Source of the DNA: Myxococcales bacterium
GTDB taxonomy: Bacteria; Myxococcota_A; Polyangia; Polyangiales; Houyiibacteriaceae
NCBI GenBank assembly: GCA_013002645.1
Contig: JABDJF010000687.1
Location: 1-13,115 of the forward strand
Length of the DNA: 13,115 nucleotides
Direction: 5' to 3'
Shown here: piece after piece, positions 6,599-12,375 of the stretch
Layout: every line of letters begins with the position of its first letter
Position numbering within the stretch: the first letter of the stretch is position 1
Notes under the pieces: model-generated
Databases searched by the model: none
Told to the model about the DNA's origin: nothing
The model's input: the letters and a program-made list of their open reading frames with translations, nothing else
Program-made: the position numbers and the translations under genes

Positions 6599-7831
6599 TT
6601 ACTCGGGCAACGCCCCCGGGCCACCCAGATGGTAACCCTCTTCGCCGTGCAGGTTGGTGTCCAAGCCTTCGCTCTCTTCGTCTTTGCTGACGCGGAGACC
6701 GATGGTGACGTCGAGGAGCTTGAGAATCACGAACGTCACGACGATGGAATAGGCCGCGGCAGCGAGGACGCCGATGAGATTCTCGATGAAGAGAGCGCTG
6801 TTTCCCGCGACGAGTCCGTCGGTTCCACCCCAGACCGCGCTCGCGAACACCCCGGTCAAGACCGCGCCGAGCGCGCCACCGACGCCGTGAATGCCAAACG
6901 CGTCGAGCGCGTCGTCATAGCCGAGGGGGCCCTTCAGCAACACGGCGCCGTAGCAAACCGGGCCTACGATCAAGCCCATCAGGACCGCCGAGGTTGGGCC
7001 GACGAAACCGGCCGCCGGCGTAATTACGACTAGACCGGCCACCAGCCCGGAGGCCACTCCAAGGGCGGTTGGCTTGCCCTGCTTAAACCACTCGACCATC
7101 GCCCAGGCGAACGCGGCGGCGCCAGCGGCCAAGTGCGTGTTGACCAGGGCGAGCGCGGCGTTGTCGTTCGAGGCAAGCGCGCTTCCGGCGTTGAAGCCGA
7201 ACCAACCGAACCAGAGGAGGCCGGCGCCGAGCAAGGTCAACGTGAGGTTGTGAGGCGGGCCAGGTCGACTCCGGCGACCAATGACCACTGCGCAGACCAG
7301 GGCCGCCGCGCCCGACGACAAGTGAACCACCGTGCCTCCGGCAAAGTCGAGGGCACCGCGCGCGCCGAGCCAGCCATCCGGACCCCAGACCCAGTGGCAA
7401 ATGGGATCATAGACCAGCGTCGCCCACAGGAGGATGAAGAGGAAGTACGCCGAGAACTTCATTCTCTCGGCGATCGCGCCGGAGATTAGCGCGGGCGTGA
7501 TGATCGCGAACATCATCTGAAACGCCATGAACAAGATGTGCGGGATCGTGGAGCCCTCCTGCGGCTCGAGACCCACGCCGTTCAAGAAGGCGTATTCGAA
7601 ACCGCCGATCAACCCCCCACCCGCGTCGGAGCCGAACGCCAGCGAATAGCCGATCACCACCCATTGCAGCGTGATGATGCCGAGCGCGATGAAGCTGTGC
7701 ATGAACGACGACAGCACGTTGCTCGAGTTGACCATGCCGCCGTAGAAAAGCGCCAAGCCCGGTGTCATCAGCATCACGAGCGCACACGACACCATGAGCC
7801 AAGCCGTATCCGCCTGATTGAGAGCTTCCAT
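6599..7831 (-). CDS. amt: Ammonium transporter
   Basis: This 410-residue Amt/Mep/Rh family channel moves ammonium across the inner membrane as a trimer. The N-terminus enters the first helix directly (ADTAWLMVSCALVMLMTPGL). DFAGGTVVHLSSG supplies the first pore histidine (His170), preceded by Asp162 of the ammonium recruitment site. DAFGIHGVGG supplies the second (His315). The cytoplasmic tail GLRVSKDEESEGLDTNLHGE is the conserved allosteric tail that PII proteins regulate. AAGGAGG lies 8 bases before the ATG. No glnK/glnB is adjacent, although amt is usually paired with one. I found no sigma-54 type promoter upstream, so nitrogen control is not evident here. Confidence 0.95.
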   Translation of the reverse strand: MEALNQADTAWLMVSCALVMLMTPGLALFYGGMVNSSNVLSSFMHSFIALGIITLQWVVIGYSLAFGSDAGGGLIGGFEYAFLNGVGLEPQEGSTIPHILFMAFQMMFAIITPALISGAIAERMKFSAYFLFILLWATLVYDPICHWVWGPDGWLGARGALDFAGGTVVHLSSGAAALVCAVVIGRRSRPGPPHNLTLTLLGAGLLWFGWFGFNAGSALASNDNAALALVNTHLAAGAAAFAWAMVEWFKQGKPTALGVASGLVAGLVVITPAAGFVGPTSAVLMGLIVGPVCYGAVLLKGPLGYDDALDAFGIHGVGGALGAVLTGVFASAVWGGTDGLVAGNSALFIENLIGVLAAAAYSIVVTFVILKLLDVTIGLRVSKDEESEGLDTNLHGEEGYHLGGPGALPE

Positions 7832-8069
7832 CCCCGGTTCCTCCTTCGAAGTTGGCCGAGACTAGATCCGCCCTGTTTCAGCCGTATGTGTCGTGCGTTT
7901 CCGGCATGTTTCAAACAGCAACAGGCCACTGAATGTCGAAATTGCTGCGTTTTTCCGCCTCGTACGGGGGTGCATGCAGCGGGGATTTCGGTTACAACTC
8001 CCGTCCGGTGAGCCACACCCCGGGGAGCGGGTGGGAACGGCGACCGACAACACAAGAGAGGCAAGATCA
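7832..8069. other. Divergent intergenic region between amt and the SCP2 gene
   Basis: Promoters for amt (minus) and the SCP2-domain gene (plus) should be here. I see the amt Shine-Dalgarno site at its left edge, GAGAGG before the SCP2 start at its right edge, and a weak TACAAC (7993-7998) that could be a -10 element for the plus strand, without a good -35. A frame open from 7893 would extend the SCP2 protein by 59 residues, but that part has no similarity I recognise. A short odd-centred dyad TGTTTCAAACA is present; its meaning is unknown. Confidence 0.45.
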
Positions 8070-8411
8070 ATGGAATCCGCAGCTGAGTTCTTCGAGAAGT
8101 TTGAGCAGAGAGCCGCCGAAAACACCGACGCGGCCACCGCGCCCAACGCGATCTACCAGTTCAACATCACCGGCGACGGCGGCGGTGAGTGGAGCTTGGA
8201 CTGCACGAAGGGCAAGACCAGCGGCTTCGTCAGCAAGGGCACCCATGACAGCCCGGGCGCGACCATCACCGTGTCCTCTGAAGACTGGCTGGGCATGCTC
8301 AACGGCTCGCTCAACCCGATGCAGGCCTTCATGTCCGGCAAGATCAAAATCGATGGCGACATGACCCTCGCCATGAGCCTGCAACAGGTGATGAACCTCG
8401 CCCAAGACTGA
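8070..8411 (+). CDS. SCP2 sterol-binding domain protein
   Basis: This 113-residue single-domain protein is of the sterol carrier protein 2 (SCP2) fold, which binds sterols, fatty acids or acyl-CoAs in a hydrophobic tunnel. Family features are an N-terminal helix (ESAAEFFEKFEQRAAEN), strands around IYQFNITGDGGGEWSLDC, the segment ATITVSSEDWLGMLNGSLNP, and the C-terminal AFMSGKIKIDGDMTLAMSLQ. The start at 8070 is chosen because it begins at the first SCP2 helix and follows GAGAGG by about nine bases. It is a free-standing carrier with no fused dehydrogenase or thiolase. An intrinsic terminator follows. It could shuttle lipid or acyl-CoA ligands for the acyl-CoA dehydrogenases of this window, but that is inference. 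Confidence 0.88.
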   Translation: MESAAEFFEKFEQRAAENTDAATAPNAIYQFNITGDGGGEWSLDCTKGKTSGFVSKGTHDSPGATITVSSEDWLGMLNGSLNPMQAFMSGKIKIDGDMTLAMSLQQVMNLAQD

Positions 8412-8437
8412 GTCGTCCATAGTTCTCGAAAAGGATT

Positions 8438-8469
8438 AGGGTGGCTTCTGTCCCGGGGCCGCCCTTTTT
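8438..8469 (+). terminator. Intrinsic terminator after the SCP2 gene
   Basis: GGGTGGC (8439-8445) pairs with GCCGCCC (8458-8464), with one G-U pair across a 12-base loop, and is followed immediately by TTTTT. It begins about 27 bases after the SCP2 stop and ends only nine bases before the TetR start codon. Confidence 0.75.
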
Positions 8470-8478
8470 CGTGACTCG

Positions 8479-9093
8479 ATGCCTTCAAGCAATAGACCAA
8501 GCGACGCGTCCCGTACCAGGCTCAGTCCCGAAGAGCGCCAACAACAGTTGTTGCGCGTCACGTCGGACATCTTCGCTGCCGACGGGGTCGATAACGTGCG
8601 CATTCCCTACGTTGCCGCCGCGGCGGGCATCACTAGGCCGGTGGTTTACAAGTTCTTCCCGAACCGCCACGAGCTCATCAAGGGCGTGCTCGAGGACTTT
8701 CTGGAAGACTTCGCACGACGCACGCCGGACATCATGCAAACGGATGATGACGCGGACATTGCATCGATCGCGCGCGGCTTCATCGACGCCGCCTGCGATA
8801 CCATCGAAGCCAAGGGCCCCGGAGGCTGGCAGTTGCTTCGCTCGATAGGCCCGGATCAGGAAATCTCCGCGATCAGTAAGGATTTCCGTGGGCAGCTCGT
8901 ACAGCCCTGGCTCGTCCCGCTTCGCGAGCTCACCAGGCTTGATGACGCCGAAGCCCAAGCGCTCGCCGACATGATTTTGACCGGCGCGGGAGAAATTCTG
9001 CAGCGCTGGATCGATGGTGAGTTTTCGCGCGAGCAGGTCGCAACGCTTCTTGGGCGAATCATCCTCGCGGTCCTGAGCGAGTTCACGGAGTAA
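8479..9093 (+). CDS. TetR family transcriptional regulator
   Basis: This 204-residue protein has an N-terminal TetR DNA-binding domain. A helix around SPEERQQQLLRVTSDIFAADG leads into the helix-turn-helix VRIPYVAAAAGITRPVVYKFF (about 40-60) and the following PNRHELIKGVLEDFLEDF. The divergent C-terminal half should be the ligand-binding and dimer domain. Its stop is six bases before the menB start, so the two are probably co-transcribed and the regulator may control that gene. There is no Shine-Dalgarno site before the ATG at 8479, and the SCP2 terminator lies directly upstream, so expression may come from read-through or a promoter overlapping the hairpin. The ligand is unknown; acyl-CoA-type ligands are common for TetR proteins beside lipid genes. 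Confidence 0.88.
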   Translation: MPSSNRPSDASRTRLSPEERQQQLLRVTSDIFAADGVDNVRIPYVAAAAGITRPVVYKFFPNRHELIKGVLEDFLEDFARRTPDIMQTDDDADIASIARGFIDAACDTIEAKGPGGWQLLRSIGPDQEISAISKDFRGQLVQPWLVPLRELTRLDDAEAQALADMILTGAGEILQRWIDGEFSREQVATLLGRIILAVLSEFTE

Positions 9094-9099
9094 GGGTCG

Positions 9100-9996
9100 A
9101 TGGTTTCCGAAACATTCGACGCGTCCAACTGGGTTGAAGTCCCAGGCTTCGACCTCGAAGACATCACCTATCACCGGGCCAAAGACGACGGCACGGTTCG
9201 AATCGCCTTCGACCGGCCCGAGGTGCGGAACGCGTTTCGGCCTGGCACGGTCGACGAGCTCTACACGGTGCTCGATCATGCGCGGCAGACGTCGGACGTC
9301 GGCTGCGTCCTGCTCACCGGCAACGGGCCTTCGCCAAAGGACGGTGGCTGGGCGTTTTGCTCGGGCGGCGACCAACGGATTCGGGGCAAGGACGGCTACA
9401 AATACGAAACCGATTCAGCCCGAGAGATCGACCCCGCTCGACTCGGTCGCCTGCACATCCTCGAAGTGCAGCGCCTGATTCGTTTCATGCCCAAGGTCGT
9501 CGTCGCCGTGGTGCCGGGTTGGGCAGTTGGCGGCGGCCACAGCCTTCATGTGGTTTGCGACCTGACCATCGCTAGCGAGGAGCACGCCGTCTTCAAACAG
9601 ACCGACCCCGACGTCGCGAGCTTCGACAGCGGATACGGCTCCGCGCTCCTCGCCAGGCAGGTAGGTCAGAAGAAGGCGCGCGAAGTCTTCTTCGTGGGCC
9701 TCAACTACAGCGCCCATGAAGCTGCCGCCATGGGCATGGTGAACGCGGTGGTACCCCACGCCGATCTCGAGAATTTCGCCCTCGGCTGGGCCAAGGAAAT
9801 CAACTCGAAGAGCCCCACGGCGATGCGTATGCTCAAGTTCGGCTTCAACATGGTCGACGACGGCCTGGTCGGTCAGCAGCTGTTTGCAGGAGAGGCCACC
9901 CGGCTCGCGTATGGCACCGAAGAAGCCCAAGAAGGCCGGGATGCTTTCCTAGAAAAGCGCCCACAGGACTATAAAAAGTTCCCTTGGCACTACTGA
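9100..9996 (+). CDS. menB: 1,4-dihydroxy-2-naphthoyl-CoA synthase
   Basis: This 298-residue crotonase-fold enzyme closes the second ring of menaquinone by converting o-succinylbenzoyl-CoA to 1,4-dihydroxy-2-naphthoyl-CoA. MenB-specific stretches are GWAFCSGGDQRIRGKDGY (83-100), PGWAVGGGHSLHVVCDLTIA (139-158), QTDPDVASFDSGYGSALLAR, and the end YGTEEAQEGRDAFLEKRPQD. The Asp at 169 in QTDPDV matches the carboxylate Asp185 of the Mycobacterium tuberculosis enzyme. This suggests the bicarbonate-independent class rather than the E. coli class with Gly at that site. GGAG lies nine bases before the start, within the end of the TetR gene. No other men gene is in the window, so the pathway is either scattered or this is a specialised copy. 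Confidence 0.92.
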   Translation: MVSETFDASNWVEVPGFDLEDITYHRAKDDGTVRIAFDRPEVRNAFRPGTVDELYTVLDHARQTSDVGCVLLTGNGPSPKDGGWAFCSGGDQRIRGKDGYKYETDSAREIDPARLGRLHILEVQRLIRFMPKVVVAVVPGWAVGGGHSLHVVCDLTIASEEHAVFKQTDPDVASFDSGYGSALLARQVGQKKAREVFFVGLNYSAHEAAAMGMVNAVVPHADLENFALGWAKEINSKSPTAMRMLKFGFNMVDDGLVGQQLFAGEATRLAYGTEEAQEGRDAFLEKRPQDYKKFPWHY

Positions 9997-10098
9997 GTCA
10001 ACGGGGATCGCAAACAAAAACCTGGATTTGGGGTACACTGTCCTTTGGACCCAAAGCAAAAACGTGCCAATTGAGCACATCGGAGAACGGAGTAAGTC
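9997..10098 (+). promoter_or_regulatory. Leader region of the RRM gene
   Basis: This AT-richer stretch holds a plausible -10 element TACACT (10034-10039). A short dyad CTTTG-GACC-CAAAG (10043-10056, fully matched outside a four-base centre) and GTGC-N7-GCAC (10064-10078) lie in the predicted untranslated leader. GGAG at 10089-10092 lies six bases before the presumed ATC start. An in-frame TAA at 10093-10095 sets the limit for any upstream start. The -35 is weak. The two dyads could be an RNA-based control element, which is speculative. Confidence 0.45.
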
Positions 10099-10542
10099 AT
10101 CTCAAGCAAGATATTCGTAGGGAATCTCAACTTTGCCACGACCGACCAAGAGCTGCGTGAGCTCTTCGGAGAAATCGGCGAGGTCGTTGATGTTCACATT
10201 CCAAAGGACCGCGAATCAGGCCGCCCCAGGGGCTTTGCATTCGTCCGGTTCGCAGCAGAAGAGCACGCCGCACAAGCCGTCGAGAAGTTTCACGGTCGCG
10301 AAGTCGGCGGTCGTGATTTGCGGCTCGATATTGCCGAAGACCGCCCGCGACCTCCACGTCAGCGACGTGATTTCGGCGGCCCTCCGCCCGACCGTTACGA
10401 TCGCGGTGGCGACCCTGGCGGTGGCGATTTCGATCGTGGTGGAAGTTACGACCGAGGTGGCGGCGACGGCCGTTCGTACGAGAGGCCGAAGAAGCCCAAA
10501 GGGAGTCGCCGAGGGCTGCGCGGCAAGAAGCGAAGCCTCTAA
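10099..10542 (+). CDS. RRM-domain RNA-binding protein, apparent ATC start
   Basis: This is a 147-residue glycine-rich RNA-binding protein of the bacterial/cyanobacterial RRM type. The single RRM spans about 4-80, with RNP2 KIFVGNL (4-10) and RNP1 RGFAFVRF (44-51). The tail (about 82-147) is rich in Arg, Gly, Asp and Pro and ends with a basic Lys/Arg segment. Read in frame, the gene begins ATC TCA AGC AAG ATA TTC, where relatives begin Met-Ser-Ser-Lys-Ile-Phe. There is no in-frame ATG, GTG or TTG between the stop at 10093-10095 and the end of the RRM. GGAG lies six bases before the ATC, so initiation at a non-canonical AUC, or an ATG-to-ATC change, is the best reading. An intrinsic terminator follows. 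Confidence 0.85.
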   Translation: MSSKIFVGNLNFATTDQELRELFGEIGEVVDVHIPKDRESGRPRGFAFVRFAAEEHAAQAVEKFHGREVGGRDLRLDIAEDRPRPPRQRRDFGGPPPDRYDRGGDPGGGDFDRGGSYDRGGGDGRSYERPKKPKGSRRGLRGKKRSL

Positions 10543-10618
10543 TCTGGTCTCGCCATGTCCGGCTCGCGGCGATTTGAGCCGCAGGCGCAACGCGACATTC
10601 CGCGTGATGGCTTAATAA

Positions 10619-10658
10619 TTCTCGGGCGAGGTGTTAACCCCGCCCGAGAGCCCGTTTT
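10619..10658 (+). terminator. Intrinsic terminator downstream of the RRM gene
   Basis: CTCGGGCG (10621-10628) pairs with CGCCCGAG (10641-10648), extended inwards by three pairs after a mismatch to a GTTA loop. A TTTT tract begins at 10655. An alternative pairing of CGGGC (10623-10627) with GCCCG (10650-10654) would place the stem directly against the U-tract. The two forms exclude each other. Confidence 0.7.
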
Positions 10659-10881
10659 GTTGTACCCCCAAGGAGTATGAACCCGATTCGCCGTGCCGGG
10701 GCGTCGCGAAACGCTTGCCGACAGTCGTACTGTAAAGCTCCGAAAACACGGTTGTCAACAAGTATTTTGGGTCACATTCGTCCAATGGTCTCGGGCACCT
10801 GGCGATGAGCCCGCAGATCGCGCTGCTGGTTCGGCTTCTAGCGGTGCGGGCGCCAGCCCTCTGGTATGGTCCGCTCGGCGA
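10659..10881 (+). other. Intergenic region upstream of the radical SAM cassette, with a 43-codon frame
   Basis: This stretch separates the RRM terminator from the four-gene cassette and should contain its promoter. TTGTCA (10752-10757) and TATGGT (10865-10870) are candidate elements but neither has a good partner. A 43-residue frame (10677-10808, beginning MNPIRRAGASRNACRQSYCK) follows AGGAG, but that site is only one base from the ATG, which is too close for normal initiation. A longer frame from 10693 is continuous with the S24-like gene, but its first 63 residues look non-conserved. Confidence 0.4.
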
Positions 10882-11268
10882 ATGCGAGGGGGACAATCAA
10901 GCTTGGCCAGCCTGGGCCTGGGCCGTGGAGACTCGGTGGAGTTCTCCGTTCGCGGCGATTGCATGCGATCGATCGGCGATGGCCAGTCCGTACAGGTGCG
11001 CAGGCAGCGGCTCTACCTGCCCGGCGACGTCATCGTGGTGCGGCGCAGCGACCACTGGAATGCACATCGATTCCTGGGCTACGCACCCAGCGTTCACGGC
11101 ATCGTTGCGCTGACGCAATCTGACGATGCCGCCGAGCGGGACCCAGCGGCCTTAGCGAGCGCCATCGTCGGACGCGCAAGCTGTGAGGTTGGGGCCTCGG
11201 AGCGGCTGAACGCGCTGGGCAAGTACGCCCGCGCCCTGTTTCGCAGAGTTGCTGGAGTCGGCCGATGA
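10882..11268 (+). CDS. S24/S26 signal-peptidase-like protein with Cys at the Ser position
   Basis: This 128-residue protein resembles the catalytic core shared by LexA-type (S24) and signal peptidase (S26) families. VEFSVRGDCMRSIGDGQSVQV (19-39) matches the GxSMxPxxxxGDxVxV pattern, YLPGDVIVVRR (45-55) matches the GDIV strand, and AHRFLGY (61-67) matches the HRxxG strand. In place of the nucleophilic Ser there is Cys27, and the following Pro is Ser30. There is no obvious Lys base, so it may be a Cys-type or inactive protease, or a binding protein. The start is uncertain: ATG at 10882, TTG at 10903 with GAGGGGG ten bases upstream, or GTG at 10693. Its stop overlaps the next start (ATGA), so it is translationally coupled to the kinase-like gene. 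Confidence 0.7.
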   Translation: MRGGQSSLASLGLGRGDSVEFSVRGDCMRSIGDGQSVQVRRQRLYLPGDVIVVRRSDHWNAHRFLGYAPSVHGIVALTQSDDAAERDPAALASAIVGRASCEVGASERLNALGKYARALFRRVAGVGR

Positions 11269-12131
11269 GCACACTGACGATCGCGTTCGCCGGGTCCCGC
11301 TATCGCTTTGCCGGTCTGAATCCGGAGCAGGATGGCCTCGCGCGTTCGCGATTTCAGGGCATGCTGAGCAGCGACGCGGAAAAGCCGGATGTTCGAACCG
11401 ACATTCACTTCAACCCCAATTCGGCGGCGTTCATGCGGAGGCCGTATGGGCCGGTCGAGTATCCGCTTGCAGTGGCCCATGGCGACGCGAGCATCGCGGT
11501 CGCGGGCGTCGGCTTCACCGCCAACATCGACCGGCGCCCGCTGCGCGTCCAAATGCAGACTTGCCTGAGCGACGACTGGTTCTTAGCGGCCTTCGAGAAC
11601 CTGTTTCGAATCGTGTCCTGTTATCGACTCTTCGACGAGGGAGCGCTCGTCATGCACAGCGCGGCGTTCCATGACGACGGCCGGGGGTTCGTCTTGTGCG
11701 GACGCTCCGGAGCAGGCAAGACGACCTTGTGCGGCTTGGCCGACGAGCTGGACCTCCAAATCTTGAGTGACGAGCTGAACGCAGTTCGGCCGACAGGAGG
11801 TTCATTCGAGCTTCTGGCCATGCCGTTTGCCGGTGACTTCGGCCGGGCGCCCCGGCGGCACCCACCCTACCCAGTTACCGGCCTGCTCGGATTGCGCCAG
11901 GGCGGCGCGCCGTCCGTCAGCCTTTGCTCGAAAGCCGAAGCAGTCTCGCGTGTCGTCGCCTCGTGTCCGTATGTGAACGCCGACCCCTGCCTCGTCGATA
12001 GGCTGACTTCTCGCGCCGAGCAGCTCGTGGAGCGCCTACCGCTTCGCGTCCTCACATTCGCAAAGGACCCCCGTTTTTGGAGCGTATTGAACAATGAGTA
12101 CCGAGAGCCAACAACAGCGATATCGCGTTGA
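11265..12131 (+). CDS. HPr kinase-like P-loop protein of a PqqD/radical SAM cassette
   Basis: This 288-residue protein has a C-terminal half resembling HPr(Ser) kinase. LVMHSAAFHDDGRGFVLCG leads into the Walker A loop GRSGAGKTT (146-154), then LQILSDELNAV (Asp169-Glu170), and MPFAGDFGRA. The N-terminal 110 residues are less conserved. True HPr kinases regulate carbon use; shorter relatives next to PqqD-like genes occur in peptide-modification clusters, including the lasso-peptide kinase ThcoK, where they phosphorylate a peptide side chain. No HPr or PTS gene is near. It overlaps the S24-like gene by four bases, with GGAG eight bases before the ATG, and overlaps the PqqD gene by 38 bases. Role in this cassette: probable kinase or nucleotide-binding partner, unproven. 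Confidence 0.8.
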   Translation: MSTLTIAFAGSRYRFAGLNPEQDGLARSRFQGMLSSDAEKPDVRTDIHFNPNSAAFMRRPYGPVEYPLAVAHGDASIAVAGVGFTANIDRRPLRVQMQTCLSDDWFLAAFENLFRIVSCYRLFDEGALVMHSAAFHDDGRGFVLCGRSGAGKTTLCGLADELDLQILSDELNAVRPTGGSFELLAMPFAGDFGRAPRRHPPYPVTGLLGLRQGGAPSVSLCSKAEAVSRVVASCPYVNADPCLVDRLTSRAEQLVERLPLRVLTFAKDPRFWSVLNNEYREPTTAISR

Positions 12132-12375
12132 TTCGCACGCGAGGTTTCGCGTGATGGATGACGAAGGGATTTTCGTTTTGCAGGAGGCGGGCGAAGTCCT
12201 GGTCGTGAACGAGGTCGGCGCCTTCATCGTCGAACAGCTGCAAGCCGAGCGCAGCGTCGATGAAGTCGTCAGGGCCATCGCCGATCGCTACGCCGTCGAC
12301 CAGGATCGCGCACGGGCAGATGCACAGGTTCTTCTCGACGCTCTTCTCGAGGCGGGCGCAATCAGCCAAACATGA
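12094..12375 (+). CDS. PqqD family protein (RiPP recognition element-type peptide chaperone)
   Basis: This 93-residue PqqD-fold protein belongs to a family that binds the leader of a substrate peptide and presents it to a radical SAM enzyme. Landmarks are ARFRVMDDEGIFVLQEAGEV, VLVVNEVGAFIVEQL, and the helical end RSVDEVVRAIADRYAVDQDR with a final LLDALLEAGAI. GGAG lies about ten bases before the ATG, inside the end of the kinase-like gene. Its stop overlaps the radical SAM start (ATGA). It is probably not for PQQ synthesis, because no pqqA, B, C or E-like partners are visible apart from the radical SAM gene and the kinase-like gene is not part of that pathway. Confidence 0.88.
   Translation: MSTESQQQRYRVDSHARFRVMDDEGIFVLQEAGEVLVVNEVGAFIVEQLQAERSVDEVVRAIADRYAVDQDRARADAQVLLDALLEAGAISQT

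Noticed and set aside
7893..8069. 59-residue N-terminal extension of the SCP2 protein
   Set aside because: The SCP2 fold begins at the ATG at 8070, which has its own ribosome binding site. The upstream part has no similarity and lies in the expected promoter region.
12094..12375. PqqD-family gene as a supplier of PQQ for the sugar dehydrogenase lipoprotein
   Set aside because: It is about 6 kb away, no other pqq genes are visible, and it is fused into a cassette with a kinase-like gene. Generic PqqD-like chaperone is the safer reading.
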